Source: Dyella_B acidisoli
GTDB taxonomy: Bacteria; Pseudomonadota; Gammaproteobacteria; Xanthomonadales; Rhodanobacteraceae
DNA length: 64,000 nt
Reading direction: 5' to 3'
Assembly (NCBI RefSeq): GCF_049532895.1
Contig: NZ_CP064031.1
Span: 1,674,001-1,738,000 of the forward strand
The first letter of the stretch is position 1; every line of letters begins with the position of its first letter. Below the pieces are notes generated by a model that saw only the letters and a program-made list of their open reading frames with translations, made no database searches and was not told the DNA's origin. Position numbers and translations under genes: made by a program. Positions 1 to 7,922 of the stretch are shown here, piece after piece.

Positions 1-263
1 GCATAGGCGGCGAGTTTTTGTATGGCCGGAAGATCAGCAGGCAAGGGCGGTGGCGGATTGCGCAGGCGCACGATCAAACGTACGACGGCAAGCACGAATA
101 TCGCGATACCGAGTGGCTTGTGAATGGCCAGCAGCCATGCGTGTCGTTCGGAGACCGATGTCACCAGGCCGACACCGATAAACAGCATCGAGACGATCAT
201 CAGCGCCATCAGCCAATGCAGCACGCGGGCGGTCAGTACGAATTGCGAAGAGGTGCGCGTCAT
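1..263 (-). CDS. Cytochrome b561 (partial, C-terminus outside window)
   Basis: The reverse strand reads an N-terminus beginning MTRTSSQFVLTARVLHWLMA, with hydrophobic helices and histidines (VLHWLM and AIHKPLGI) placed as in the haem-binding first helices of di-haem cytochrome b561, a membrane electron carrier between quinol and periplasmic partners. Its start codon overlaps the stop of the catalase-family gene by one base (TGATG), so the two are probably translationally coupled. Small peroxidase-type catalases are often encoded with a cytochrome b561, so it may deliver electrons to that enzyme; this role is inferred. The window edge cuts the gene after about 87 codons. Confidence 0.8.
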   Translation of the reverse strand, partial: MTRTSSQFVLTARVLHWLMALMIVSMLFIGVGLVTSVSERHAWLLAIHKPLGIAIFVLAVVRLIVRLRNPPPPLPADLPAIQKLAAY

Positions 264-1336
264 CACTTGGCCTCCGGCTTGGTGGTTGCGGCAGTGCCGG
301 GGAGATGGGCTTCCTCGCTGGTGCGTCGCAGGTAGGAGGCGGCATAAGCCGCGGAGCGTGCGGGAAGCAATGGATCGTCGGAAATCGCGATGCCATGCGG
401 AAGCACCGTCGGGTCGTAGTTGATGTCGCGGCATTCGCCGCTTTCTTGCGGTTCGGTGCTGGTAAGCACCAGCGTTCCAGCGTCGATATCGCGACGATCC
501 GAAGGCCACGCCTTGGTCGCGTCGTTGGTGGGATCACCCGGATTGGCGAGCGTGACGATCAAGTGCCAACGTTGCGGACTTTGTGCGAGTCGTTGCGTGA
601 GATCGGCATCCAGATAATTCGGATTGTTGCCGCCTGCTGTCGACGCGTCGCTTGCTTCCGGCACCATCCGCCAGCGCACCGCATGTCGTTCACCGTTTGC
701 ATCGACGAATTCGAATGCATTCAAGCTCCAGTAGCTTTCCGTTGCATAGCTGGCGGAAGGTTTTGCCGTTTTCACCCATGCAAGAAATGCTGCGGTTTCC
801 GGATGCGCGGCAAAGAATGCACCGAGCTTCGCAGGATCAGGTTTGCCGGTGGGGTGATCGGGCTGTTGCGCCTGCAGCAGTTCAAAAAACGCCTGTGGAG
901 TGCCGACGGGGAAGACCGGCATGCTGTTCATGCCCGTACGCCATTGTTGGCCGTTGGCTTGCGTGAAGCGCAGCGCCAAGCTGCGAATGGGTGCACTGCT
1001 GTCCGGCGCATAGGGATTGCCACCCGGGATCGCGAAACGACCGACTACCTGTGTGCGGCCTGGTGCAAATACCTGTGCAAGGGAATACGGCTGCGCCTGG
1101 CCATTGCTATCGAAATAGCCCATCACGCACACGCCCTTGGCGTGATTGCGGCGATAGCCGGCAAATACGCCCGCATTGGCCTGCAACTGATCGACCAGGC
1201 GCTGTGCTGTAAGCCGGTGCGGTGTCAGCCACCCGCCGACGTAGCCGAACGCAAGCACGATGATGAGCAGTGCGAGCGCGATGAACGCGAATCTCAAAAA
1301 AATGCTGGAGCGGGAGAGGGGCGATGGCGCATGCAT
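263..1336 (-). CDS. Catalase-family peroxidase (SrpA-like), membrane-anchored or exported
   Basis: Encodes about 357 residues, the size of the short catalase-fold peroxidases rather than full catalases. An N-terminal hydrophobic helix (FLRFAFIALALLIIVLAFGYVGG) points to export or anchoring in the inner membrane. The haem-catalase fold is seen in RRNHAKGVCVMG, which holds the distal histidine, in the IRSLALRF segment, and in YWSLNAFEFV. I chose the start at 1336 because the hydrophobic signal begins soon after it; an upstream in-frame ATG at 1390 would add 18 polar residues. The cytochrome b561 gene follows with a one-base overlap. Expected role: haem peroxidase activity against peroxides outside the cytoplasm; the substrate is not evident. 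Confidence 0.83.
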   Translation of the reverse strand: MHAPSPLSRSSIFLRFAFIALALLIIVLAFGYVGGWLTPHRLTAQRLVDQLQANAGVFAGYRRNHAKGVCVMGYFDSNGQAQPYSLAQVFAPGRTQVVGRFAIPGGNPYAPDSSAPIRSLALRFTQANGQQWRTGMNSMPVFPVGTPQAFFELLQAQQPDHPTGKPDPAKLGAFFAAHPETAAFLAWVKTAKPSASYATESYWSLNAFEFVDANGERHAVRWRMVPEASDASTAGGNNPNYLDADLTQRLAQSPQRWHLIVTLANPGDPTNDATKAWPSDRRDIDAGTLVLTSTEPQESGECRDINYDPTVLPHGIAISDDPLLPARSAAYAASYLRRTSEEAHLPGTAATTKPEAK

Positions 1337-1491
1337 AGGGTCACGTCCAGTGGAATGGAAACCTTCGTTACTTCGATTGTCACGATCCAATGGTTACAGC
1401 TTTACGGGTTTCAGTGCAGCGTTGCTTGCTCTCTGGCTTTGAGTGCATAGGTATCTACACGACGCCCTATATAACTGGATCGTACCTCACC

Positions 1492-1667
1492 GTCATTCCG
1501 GCGAAGGCCGGACGTAGCGCGAAGCGCGTAGAACGTCCGAAGGACGGCCCCGAAGGGGTGAGCGAAGCGAATCATCCAGTCTAAATACGTTGTGCGAAGC
1601 ACTCAAAACCGGTTTTGTGTCCTTCGGACGCATATTTGAACTGGATTCCGGCCTTCACCGGAATGAC
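1492..1667. repeat. R2-family inverted repeat pair, long form
   Basis: GTCATTCCGGCGAAGGCCGG at the left and its near reverse complement at the right (ending GGAATGAC at 1667) flank a core with CCGAAGGACACAAAACCGG read on the reverse strand. The same core occurs at 39664-39779 in opposite orientation. This copy carries about 60 extra bases (about 1513-1573). The rest of the 1337-1853 gap shows no gene. Confidence 0.8.
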
Positions 1668-1853
1668 GGTGAGGCAGAGTTCTGCTTTGCGTAAGCAGCG
1701 GCAAAAAGCACCCAAGCCTCAACGCCAATCAAATACCTTTTTCCACACGCTTCCCCACCCAAGCACATAAGTACCTGTTCAACAAAACGCGCCAGCACAT
1801 GCGCAACACGCGTCAACGGCGAAACTGTTGGGCTGCAGTTTCAAAGAAGCCGG

Positions 1854-2420
1854 CTATTTCACCGGTGCCATCAAATGCTGATAAGGCGTCCCCGCCCACA
1901 TCACATAAGGCATGGACGTGTCGGGATCAGGACTCTTCGGATACATGTCGTAGAAGGCGGCATCAGCACCCACGATCATGAAATGCGGTCCAGTCTTGAT
2001 CCAGTGGTTGTTCGGCAACGGCTTCTGCGCGTAAGGGTCAGTATTGCTGGCATCCGTGCCGCCTTCGAGCATGTACATCATGCCGATCTTGCCGGCCGGC
2101 GGCGGCTTGTGCGCCACCAACGCATGGACCCATTCCATTGCATTCTTGTCCATGCACATGGAATCAGGCCCCGGCGTAGCCGGGGTGTCCGGCATGCAGG
2201 TGTAACCGTTGGTGCCCTGGCGCAGCGTGCGCATCGTGCCATCCGCATTCATGGCGACGATGGTTGCTCCCTTGGCAACGCCCGGCGGTGCAGCCCGCAT
2301 GGCGCTGGCGATCAGTTGCGCATCACTGGGTGTTTGCTTGTCGGCTGCCAGCAGGCCGCTCGTGGCAACGAGCGTGGCAGCGACGACGACGGACCGGTAC
2401 AGCGAGCCTTTCGTGCCCAT
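1854..2420 (-). CDS. Exported protein of unknown function
   Basis: 188 residues with a clear N-terminal signal peptide (SVVVAATLVATSGLLAA, cleavage near residue 26). The mature part has two cysteines close together (YTCMPDTP and DSMCMDK) and repeated Met/His/Tyr-rich stretches such as GKIGMMYMLEGG and GPHFMIVG. I do not recognise a catalytic motif. It stands alone: the peroxidase operon upstream is over 500 bases away and hutU is divergent. The periplasmic location is inferred from the signal peptide; no function is assigned. Confidence 0.7.
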   Translation of the reverse strand: MGTKGSLYRSVVVAATLVATSGLLAADKQTPSDAQLIASAMRAAPPGVAKGATIVAMNADGTMRTLRQGTNGYTCMPDTPATPGPDSMCMDKNAMEWVHALVAHKPPPAGKIGMMYMLEGGTDASNTDPYAQKPLPNNHWIKTGPHFMIVGADAAFYDMYPKSPDPDTSMPYVMWAGTPYQHLMAPVK

Positions 2421-2609
2421 AAATAAGGCCTCCCGCGTCGGTTGAGCAGGCCAATCCCGGATTCCGGCAACGAGTCTGGGCGCGCGTCAATTCCGTGTCA
2501 ATGAGCCGTTTTCCCAGTAAAAATCGGCGTTTGCCGCAGTGCAGTTGGCGATGGCGAAATAGCGCGACCATAATGACGGTTTCCCCTTGGCAGTCTCAGG
2601 AACGTCCCG

Positions 2610-4280
2610 ATGAACGCCCCTACCCGCATCGACACCTCCCGCACCATCCACGCCCCGCGCGGCACGGAGCTCACCTGCAAAAGTTGGCTCACCGAAGCCC
2701 CGTACCGCATGCTCCAGAACAACCTGGACCCGGCCGTTGCCGAAAACCCGGCGGAACTCGTGGTGTACGGCGGCATCGGCCGCGCCGCGCGCAACTGGGA
2801 ATGCTTCGACGCGATCCTGCGTGCCCTGCGCGAACTCAATGACGACGAAACCCTGCTGGTGCAATCAGGCAAGCCGGTAGGCGTGTTCCCATCCCATCCG
2901 GATGCACCGCGCGTGCTGATCGCCAACTCCAACCTTGTGCCGGCGTGGGCGAACTGGGAACACTTCAACGAGCTCGATAGAAAGGGCCTGATGATGTACG
3001 GCCAGATGACGGCCGGCTCGTGGATCTACATCGGTTCGCAAGGCATCGTGCAAGGCACCTACGAAACCTTCGTGGAAATGGGCCGCCAGCACTACAACGG
3101 CAGCTTGAAAGGCAAATGGATTCTCACTGCGGGCCTCGGCGGCATGGGCGGCGCGCAACCGCTGGCCGCCACGTTGGCCGGCGCGTGCTCGCTCAACATC
3201 GAATGCCAGCAGAAGAGCATCGACTTCCGCCTCAAGACGCGTTACGTCGACGAACAAGCCACCGATCTCGATGACGCACTCGCACGCATTGAGAAATACA
3301 CCAAGGCCGGCGAAGCCAAATCCATCGCGCTACTCGGCAACGCTGCCGACGTACTGCCCGAGCTCGTGCGCCGTGGCGTAAAGCCCGATGCCGTCACCGA
3401 CCAGACCAGTGCGCACGATCCGGTCAACGGCTACCTGCCGCAAGGCTGGACAGTGGAGCAGTGGTTCGAACGCCGCAAGAGCGATCCCGCCGGCACCGCC
3501 AAGGCCGCCAAGCAAGCCATGAAAAAACATGTGGAAGCCATGCTCGCCTTCCACGCGCAAGGCATTCCCACCTTCGACTACGGCAACAACATCCGCCAGA
3601 TGGCGAAGGACGAAGGCTGCGCCAACGCCTTCGATTTCCCTGGCTTCGTGCCCGCCTTCGTGCGCCCGTTGTTCTGCCGCGGCATTGGCCCATTCCGTTG
3701 GGTCGCGCTCTCCGGCGATCCCGAAGACATCATGAAAACCGACGCCAAGGTGAAGGAACTGATCCCCGACGATCCGCACCTGCACAACTGGCTGGACATG
3801 GCTGAAAAGCGCATCAGCTTCCAGGGCCTACCTGCGCGCATCTGCTGGGTCGGTCTCGGCCTGCGTCACAAGCTCGGTTTGGCGTTCAACGAAATGGTGC
3901 GCAAGGGTGAACTGAAAGCCCCCATCGTGATCGGCCGCGATCATCTGGATTCTGGTTCCGTCGCCAGCCCCAACCGCGAAACCGAAGCGATGAAGGATGG
4001 CAGCGATGCTGTTTCCGATTGGCCGCTGCTCAACGCCATGCTCAACGTCGCTGGCGGCGCGACATGGGTGAGCCTGCACCACGGCGGTGGCGTGGGCATG
4101 GGTTACAGCCAGCACAGCGGTGTGGTGATTGTGTGTGATGGTACCGAAGCAGCCGATAAACGCATTGCGCGTGTGCTGTGGAATGATCCGGGTACCGGTG
4201 TGATGCGGCATGCGGATGCGGGTTACGACATTGCTGTGCAGTGTGCGAAGGAGCAGGGGTTGAAGTTGCCGATGATTTGA
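2610..4280 (+). CDS. hutU: Urocanate hydratase
   Basis: 556 residues, the usual full length of urocanase, which hydrates urocanate to imidazolone propionate in histidine degradation using tightly bound NAD+. The glycine-rich stretch TAGLGGMGGAQPLA (about residues 173-186) and the conserved ARICWVGLGLRHK block with the key cysteine at about residue 412 are both present, as is the GGGVGMGYSQHSG motif near the C-terminus. No other hut gene (hutH, hutI, hutG, hutC) lies within the window, so the gene is an isolated member of its pathway here; partners may be elsewhere. A strong intrinsic terminator follows. It borders the cassette array but has the host-like GC content. Confidence 0.96.
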   Translation: MNAPTRIDTSRTIHAPRGTELTCKSWLTEAPYRMLQNNLDPAVAENPAELVVYGGIGRAARNWECFDAILRALRELNDDETLLVQSGKPVGVFPSHPDAPRVLIANSNLVPAWANWEHFNELDRKGLMMYGQMTAGSWIYIGSQGIVQGTYETFVEMGRQHYNGSLKGKWILTAGLGGMGGAQPLAATLAGACSLNIECQQKSIDFRLKTRYVDEQATDLDDALARIEKYTKAGEAKSIALLGNAADVLPELVRRGVKPDAVTDQTSAHDPVNGYLPQGWTVEQWFERRKSDPAGTAKAAKQAMKKHVEAMLAFHAQGIPTFDYGNNIRQMAKDEGCANAFDFPGFVPAFVRPLFCRGIGPFRWVALSGDPEDIMKTDAKVKELIPDDPHLHNWLDMAEKRISFQGLPARICWVGLGLRHKLGLAFNEMVRKGELKAPIVIGRDHLDSGSVASPNRETEAMKDGSDAVSDWPLLNAMLNVAGGATWVSLHHGGGVGMGYSQHSGVVIVCDGTEAADKRIARVLWNDPGTGVMRHADAGYDIAVQCAKEQGLKLPMI

Positions 4281-4311
4281 AGCGGTGATTTCAAGCTAGT
4301 TGGTTCGATAT

Positions 4312-4344
4312 TTACACCCTCGCTTTTGAGGGTGTAATTTTTTT
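4312..4344 (+). terminator. Rho-independent terminator after hutU
   Basis: A perfect 10-bp stem (TTACACCCTC, loop GCTTTT, GAGGGTGTAA) is followed by seven T residues. It lies 32 bases after the hutU stop codon and insulates hutU from the cassette region. Confidence 0.92.
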
Positions 4345-4540
4345 ATGGGGCGGTTTTATCGTATAAGCAGGGGTGGGGCGGCGTGTGACTGACTTCTGCA
4401 GGGGAAAGTTATTGAATTTTTTAATATTCGCTGTGAGTGGGTGCGTTTGTTTGGGGTGGTGCGCTGAGTAATATCTTATTTCTAGGCCTAATTTGCGTTA
4501 GCCAACCGAGATGGCTAATGCGTCAGACAGGGAGAAGCGA

Positions 4541-5653
4541 ATGGCTCGTAAGAAAATCGTTTCAATTTCGAATGGCGTCGCAAGTCACGGCATTGATGAG
4601 CCAGTAACACTGCCTCCTCGCGGGAGGATGCTCGTATTTATTAGCCATGACAGTCGTGACGCAGATCTGGCCGAAGCGTTCGCAAATCTATTGTCGGATG
4701 TCAGTGCCGGCACGCTTAAGTCCTTTCGATCTTCAGATAAGAAAGGGACATCCGGAATCGAGTTCGGAACGGAGTGGTATAAGGCAATCATGTCGCAGCT
4801 CGGTGACGCGACAGATGTTGTTGCACTCCTGACCCAGCACAGCATTGATCGCCCTTGGATTCTCTATGAGGCTGGCGTGGCTAAGGGCAAGCTAGATACC
4901 AATGTATTGGGCGTTGCACTGGGTGTACCACTTGAAAAGGTCAGCTCCGGGCCATTTGGGCAGTTTCAAAACTGCGGTGATGATGAGGACTCTTTGACGA
5001 AACTTGTCATTCAACTCATTAAGAGGAATCCTGAGGCATCCCCGCGTGATGAAGCGGTAAAGATGCAGGTGCGTGTTTTCCTAGATGGAGTCAAGAAGTT
5101 GCTCGTCGCCAAAGGGAAGCCTGTCGCTCAAGTAGGTGCGGATGACTCAAGCGTAGCCAAGCTATTTGAAGAAGTGAAAGTCATGGTTAGAGAGCTTCCG
5201 GAGCGAGTTGATGACCGAGTCCGCTCAGCAACGCGTCGTGGCGATTTGAGGAAAGGCCGCCGTTTACATCCTATGATGTTCGAAGAGCTCCTATTTCATC
5301 CGGCGTTCCGTGGCGGACGAGGTGAGCCGGCTGCAGCATGGTTACTGTTTATCTCTGCCATGCGTGAAGATTTTCCTTGGCTATACGAATTAGGGATTGA
5401 ACTCTATCGTGCGCTGCGAAGCGGAATTGAAAAGGACATCTCGGAGGCTCGCCACAATCTCTTGGCGATATTAGAAGTGACAACTCATGGCCCTCTATTT
5501 CATGAGATGTATCGACCGGATGAAGAGGAGTTGTTTTTTATGGCCAAGCATCTACCCCAGATGGTTGAGCGATTTCTTGAGCGAACACCCGGCAAGTTGC
5601 GTTCACGTGCAAGTTCAGGAAAAGCTATTGAAAGCCCGAAAAGCGACGACTAA
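4541..5653 (+). CDS. TIR-domain protein, possible NAD-consuming defence effector
   Basis: 370 residues from the ATG at 4541, chosen because GGGAGA lies at good spacing; an in-frame ATG at 4511 would add ten residues. The N-terminal third is TIR-like: MLVFISHDSRDADLAEAF (about residues 30-47) is the first strand and helix, and RPWILYEAGVAKG (about 104-116) matches the W..E block in which TIR NADases carry their catalytic glutamate (about Glu110). The rest is mostly helical, basic in the middle (RRGDLRKGRR), with no recognised domain. It is more AT-rich than the flanking chromosome and starts at the edge of the cassette array. TIR proteins often act in antiphage defence or as nucleotide-signal producers; that role is inferred. 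No partner gene (SAVED, Argonaute, Thoeris ThsA) is adjacent. Confidence 0.72.
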   Translation: MARKKIVSISNGVASHGIDEPVTLPPRGRMLVFISHDSRDADLAEAFANLLSDVSAGTLKSFRSSDKKGTSGIEFGTEWYKAIMSQLGDATDVVALLTQHSIDRPWILYEAGVAKGKLDTNVLGVALGVPLEKVSSGPFGQFQNCGDDEDSLTKLVIQLIKRNPEASPRDEAVKMQVRVFLDGVKKLLVAKGKPVAQVGADDSSVAKLFEEVKVMVRELPERVDDRVRSATRRGDLRKGRRLHPMMFEELLFHPAFRGGRGEPAAAWLLFISAMREDFPWLYELGIELYRALRSGIEKDISEARHNLLAILEVTTHGPLFHEMYRPDEEELFFMAKHLPQMVERFLERTPGKLRSRASSGKAIESPKSDD

Positions 5654-5751
5654 AAAATCACCCAAATTAATGTGTGAAAAAGTCTCACAAGAGAACTGTG
5701 CTCAACTTAATCCGGTACTTTAAAAATTTCACGAGCGTAAGGAAGACGGAG

Positions 5752-6183
5752 ATGGGACAAACAATTGAAGAGCTGTTTTTTGAGGCCTTGCCGACTGATT
5801 TGTACCGACATGGAACCATGACAAGCCCTCAGCTCCATAAACCGAGGACGACGCCACCTCGTCAAGCCGACCAAGTCCATGACGTAAAGATCTATACGAA
5901 GAATGGCATCGACTACGTTGATGCGACATCTGGTGGAATTTCGACGTTCAACATGCCTAACCTTCGGTTTGGCAATCGATGGTGGAAGTTGCCCAAAGGC
6001 ACCAAGATTCCCTCGGGCCTAAGAGTGAGCCGAGATGCAGGTATCAATCATGCCACTGGTCAAATTCACTACACCATCAGGCCTTTACATGATATGCCGT
6101 TATCCACATTCATCACGCTACTCCAGCAGCTTTCCGCTCATGCTGTTCCCACCTTTGCCGTGCCGACCAGGCAGGTAAAGTGA
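5752..6183 (+). CDS. Tse2-like ADP-ribosyltransferase-fold toxin
   Basis: 143 residues from the ATG at 5752, which has GGAAGACGGAG in front; an upstream in-frame GTG at 5674 would add 26 poorly typical residues. From memory of the Pseudomonas aeruginosa Tse2 sequence, the pattern fits along most of its length: an N-terminal LYR segment, a small-residue block (SGGISTFN versus TGGTSVFD in Tse2), LPKGTKIPSGLRV versus IPDGTDIPPDLKV, and IHYTIRPLHDMPL versus THYTIMPAKPMYR. Tse2 is a cytotoxin with an ADP-ribosyltransferase-like fold. One base after its stop begins a small acidic gene resembling the Tsi2 immunity protein, so the pair would work as a toxin-antitoxin module. No type VI secretion gene is nearby. 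The match was made by eye, without a search. Confidence 0.72.
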   Translation: MGQTIEELFFEALPTDLYRHGTMTSPQLHKPRTTPPRQADQVHDVKIYTKNGIDYVDATSGGISTFNMPNLRFGNRWWKLPKGTKIPSGLRVSRDAGINHATGQIHYTIRPLHDMPLSTFITLLQQLSAHAVPTFAVPTRQVK

Positions 6184-6184
6184 C

Positions 6185-6358
6185 ATGGAACTTGGCATCA
6201 AAGAGAAACAGGTGATTTTGGTAGCGTTGCGGCGATTTTTGAGGGAGCTTGAGGATCAACTGAACTCGGGAAACGTAGACGAGGAGGAGTCCGCTGATCT
6301 CGCAAATGACGCTGCATTGGTTGATTTATTGGTGTCTCGCTTCGAGAAGGAGGCATAA
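6185..6358 (+). CDS. Tsi2-like immunity/antitoxin protein
   Basis: A 57-residue acidic, helical protein starting MELGIKEKQVILVALRRF, separated from the toxin stop by one base (TGACATG). Its predicted layout, a long amphipathic helix ending RELEDQLNS, a short acidic linker DEEESADLAND and a second helix ALVDLLVSRFEKE, follows the helix-loop-helix of Tsi2 (which has RELDAQLQND at the same point). Tsi2 is about 77 residues; this one is shorter at the C-terminus. It would bind and neutralise the preceding toxin in the cytoplasm. The last bases of the gene run into an attC-like sequence, so toxin and antitoxin would form a single mobile cassette. Confidence 0.68.
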   Translation: MELGIKEKQVILVALRRFLRELEDQLNSGNVDEEESADLANDAALVDLLVSRFEKEA

Positions 6359-6408
6359 ATTCGCTTTCAAGCCGCCGGTGCGAAGCGCCACGGCTTAGCT
6401 CGTAGGCT
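6351..6408 (+). other. Degraded attC recombination site (attC-A)
   Basis: Directly after the Tsi2-like gene, TTCAAGCCG and CGGCTTAGCTC flank a short hairpin (GGTGC/GCGCC), the same order as in the aadA-type attC (TTCAAGCCG...CGGCTTAACTC). The outer core boxes are poor: the right end reads GTAGGCT and merges with an R1 repeat that begins at 6402, which may have overwritten the GTTRRRY box. Confidence 0.5.
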
Positions 6409-6470
6409 GGGATGCAATCCCCGCGTTGCCGCGGGGTAAAACGAAAGCTGGGATTGCATCCCAGCCTATG
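6402..6470. repeat. R1-family inverted repeat pair next to IS1111 copy 1
   Basis: GTAGGCTGGGATGCAATCCC at the left and GGGATTGCATCCCAGCCTA at the right form an inverted pair with a GC-rich inner hairpin (CCCCGCGTTGCCGCGGGG). The right arm touches the end of the IS1111-type element. Confidence 0.8.
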
Positions 6471-6485
6471 TATGGACTCGCCCCC

Positions 6486-6707
6486 TTCGTCAACCGCTTT
6501 TTTCATCCCCGAATGCCGGCTGCATCTATGTATGAGGCCTCACCAAGGTGGCAAGGTGTGCCACGGGCCATCATCGTGTGAGCTCGCGCTAGGCCGATTA
6601 CGTGAAGACCTCAAGGGCCGGTAGGCTGGTAGGCTTGTCTGCGCGACGGTCTGACCTGGGTTCGAAGATATCCAGCAGCGGTTGAGCGATTCGCTCGGGG
6701 AAAAGCG
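6486..6707 (-). ncRNA. Putative guide RNA (seekRNA/bridge RNA) region of IS1111 copy 1
   Basis: The 222-base noncoding stretch between the transposase stop and the inner inverted repeat is the position where IS1111-group elements encode their guide RNA. The sequence is identical to the copy-2 region (60336-60557), where the candidate guide is described. The RNA boundaries cannot be fixed from sequence alone. Confidence 0.5.
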
Positions 6708-7760
6708 TCAACACGACATAGCCGCCTCCGTGTGATAGTCACCCTCTTGGGTCAGCATGGCCCACACCACGCGCACGTTGTGGTTGGCCACGCGCACCGC
6801 CGCGCCTTTTGCACCATGGCGTTCTTGCCAGTGTCGGATGCGGCATGAGAGGGCATCGGTGGCGTCCTTACGCAGGTGTTGCACCAACGAATGAGCCCCT
6901 TCCATGAACAAGCTACGTAAATACGCATCACCACGTCGACTCATCTTGCCCAGGTGGGTGCGTCCACCGGTGCTGTGCTGCTCGGGCACCACACCCAAAT
7001 AGGCAGCGCAGTAGCGACTGTTCTTGAAGCGGGCCGGATCGAGCCCTTTGCCAACGATCGCGGTGGCGGTGATCGGGCCGATACCCGGAATCGTGCACAA
7101 ACGCCGAGCCGTTGCATCACTGCGAACCCGTGCCTTCAGGCATTCGGCGACCTTGTCGATACGTGCGCTCAGGCTGTGCCATTCGCTCACCCACTCCTCG
7201 ACCAGCCCTCTCACGGCATCCGGTACGGGGCACGCTCCACGCAAGACCTGATCGGCCAGCGCGTTCAGTGCGGTGGCTCCGCGTCCGGCCGCCCAACCTT
7301 GCTCCAGTAGCACGCTGCGCAACTGGTTGCACACCCGCGTGCGTCGGCTCACCCAGCCTGCACGTGCCCGGTGCTGCGCTTGCAGGGCCAACTGCTCCAC
7401 CGTCTTGACCGGCACCGCGTGAATGTCGCCATCGTGCATAGCACGCAAGATGGCGCGCGCATCATTGAGGTCGTTCTTCATGCGATGGCCGTGTGCCTTC
7501 ACGCTGTTGGCCGGCAGAACCTTCACGCGGATGCCACGCGCCAGCAAACGACGGGCCCACGCTTGGGCACCTGGGCCGGTTTCCATGCCCACGCACATCG
7601 GCGCATTCAGTCGATCAAGGAAGCTTTCAAAGGCTTTGCGCGAACCAATGCGCCGGTGCCAGCACTCTTGTCCGAACCGATCGGCCGCCACAACTTCGAA
7701 CACATGCTTGGCCAGATCGATGGCCAACTCAGCCGCTTCATTGGGAGTACGCTGTTTCAT
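6708..7760 (-). CDS. IS110-family (IS1111 group) transposase
   Basis: 350 residues. The N-terminal RuvC-like DEDD domain shows AIDLAKHVFEV (Asp), CVGMETGPGAQAW (Glu) and MKNDLNDARAI (two Asp). A central coiled region is followed by the Transposase_20 part, with the helix-hairpin-helix CTIPGIGPITATAIVG and the HSTGGRTHLGKMSRRG block that holds the catalytic serine. This is the recombinase that moves the element, guided in this family by an element-encoded RNA. I chose the ATG at 7760 (MKQRTPNEAA); 16 further in-frame residues upstream fall in the element's terminal region. The protein is identical to that of copy 2. Confidence 0.93.
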   Translation of the reverse strand: MKQRTPNEAAELAIDLAKHVFEVVAADRFGQECWHRRIGSRKAFESFLDRLNAPMCVGMETGPGAQAWARRLLARGIRVKVLPANSVKAHGHRMKNDLNDARAILRAMHDGDIHAVPVKTVEQLALQAQHRARAGWVSRRTRVCNQLRSVLLEQGWAAGRGATALNALADQVLRGACPVPDAVRGLVEEWVSEWHSLSARIDKVAECLKARVRSDATARRLCTIPGIGPITATAIVGKGLDPARFKNSRYCAAYLGVVPEQHSTGGRTHLGKMSRRGDAYLRSLFMEGAHSLVQHLRKDATDALSCRIRHWQERHGAKGAAVRVANHNVRVVWAMLTQEGDYHTEAAMSC

Positions 7761-7858
7761 GGACTCGCCCTCGCTCGTTACAGAACGGTGGATAGTTTTA
7801 CTCTCCACCGCTGGCCCATGAGGCCTTATTTAGCGCGGGGGCGAGTCCATGTAATTAC

Positions 7859-7919
7859 GAGCTAACTATTTGTCCAAGCGAACGCGCTAACTACGCGTCC
7901 GCTTACTCAGGGGGGAGGC
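7859..7919 (+). other. Degraded attC recombination site (attC-B)
   Basis: GCTAAC is followed by TCCAAGCGAACGCG, a 7-base loop, and CGCGTCCGCTTACTCAG, giving an imperfect hairpin in the same arrangement as attC-C. The right core box reads GGGAGGC in place of GTTAGGC and now doubles as a strong ribosome binding site for the next gene. The IS1111 copy ends immediately to its left. Confidence 0.55.
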
Positions 7920-7922
7920 ATC

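Larger units (their letters stand above)
6457..7860 (-). mobile_element. IS1111-type (IS110 family) insertion sequence, copy 1
   Basis: A 1404-base segment whose sequence recurs at 59183-60586 in the opposite orientation. Inside it, 13-bp perfect inverted repeats TGGACTCGCCCCC lie at 6473-6485 and, reversed, at 7837-7849. Such subterminal repeats and a longer noncoding 3' side are typical of the IS1111 subgroup. The exact ends are ambiguous because both copies share flanking bases (CGTAATTAC on the transposase-start side and an R1-family repeat on the other). It sits between two attC remnants with no cassette gene left between them. Confidence 0.88.

Noticed and set aside
4480..4503. GCGTTAGCC before the TIR gene as an attI site
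   Set aside because: One core-like box only, with a mismatch to GTTRRRY and no integrase-binding context; it may be a relic of another attC but cannot be supported.
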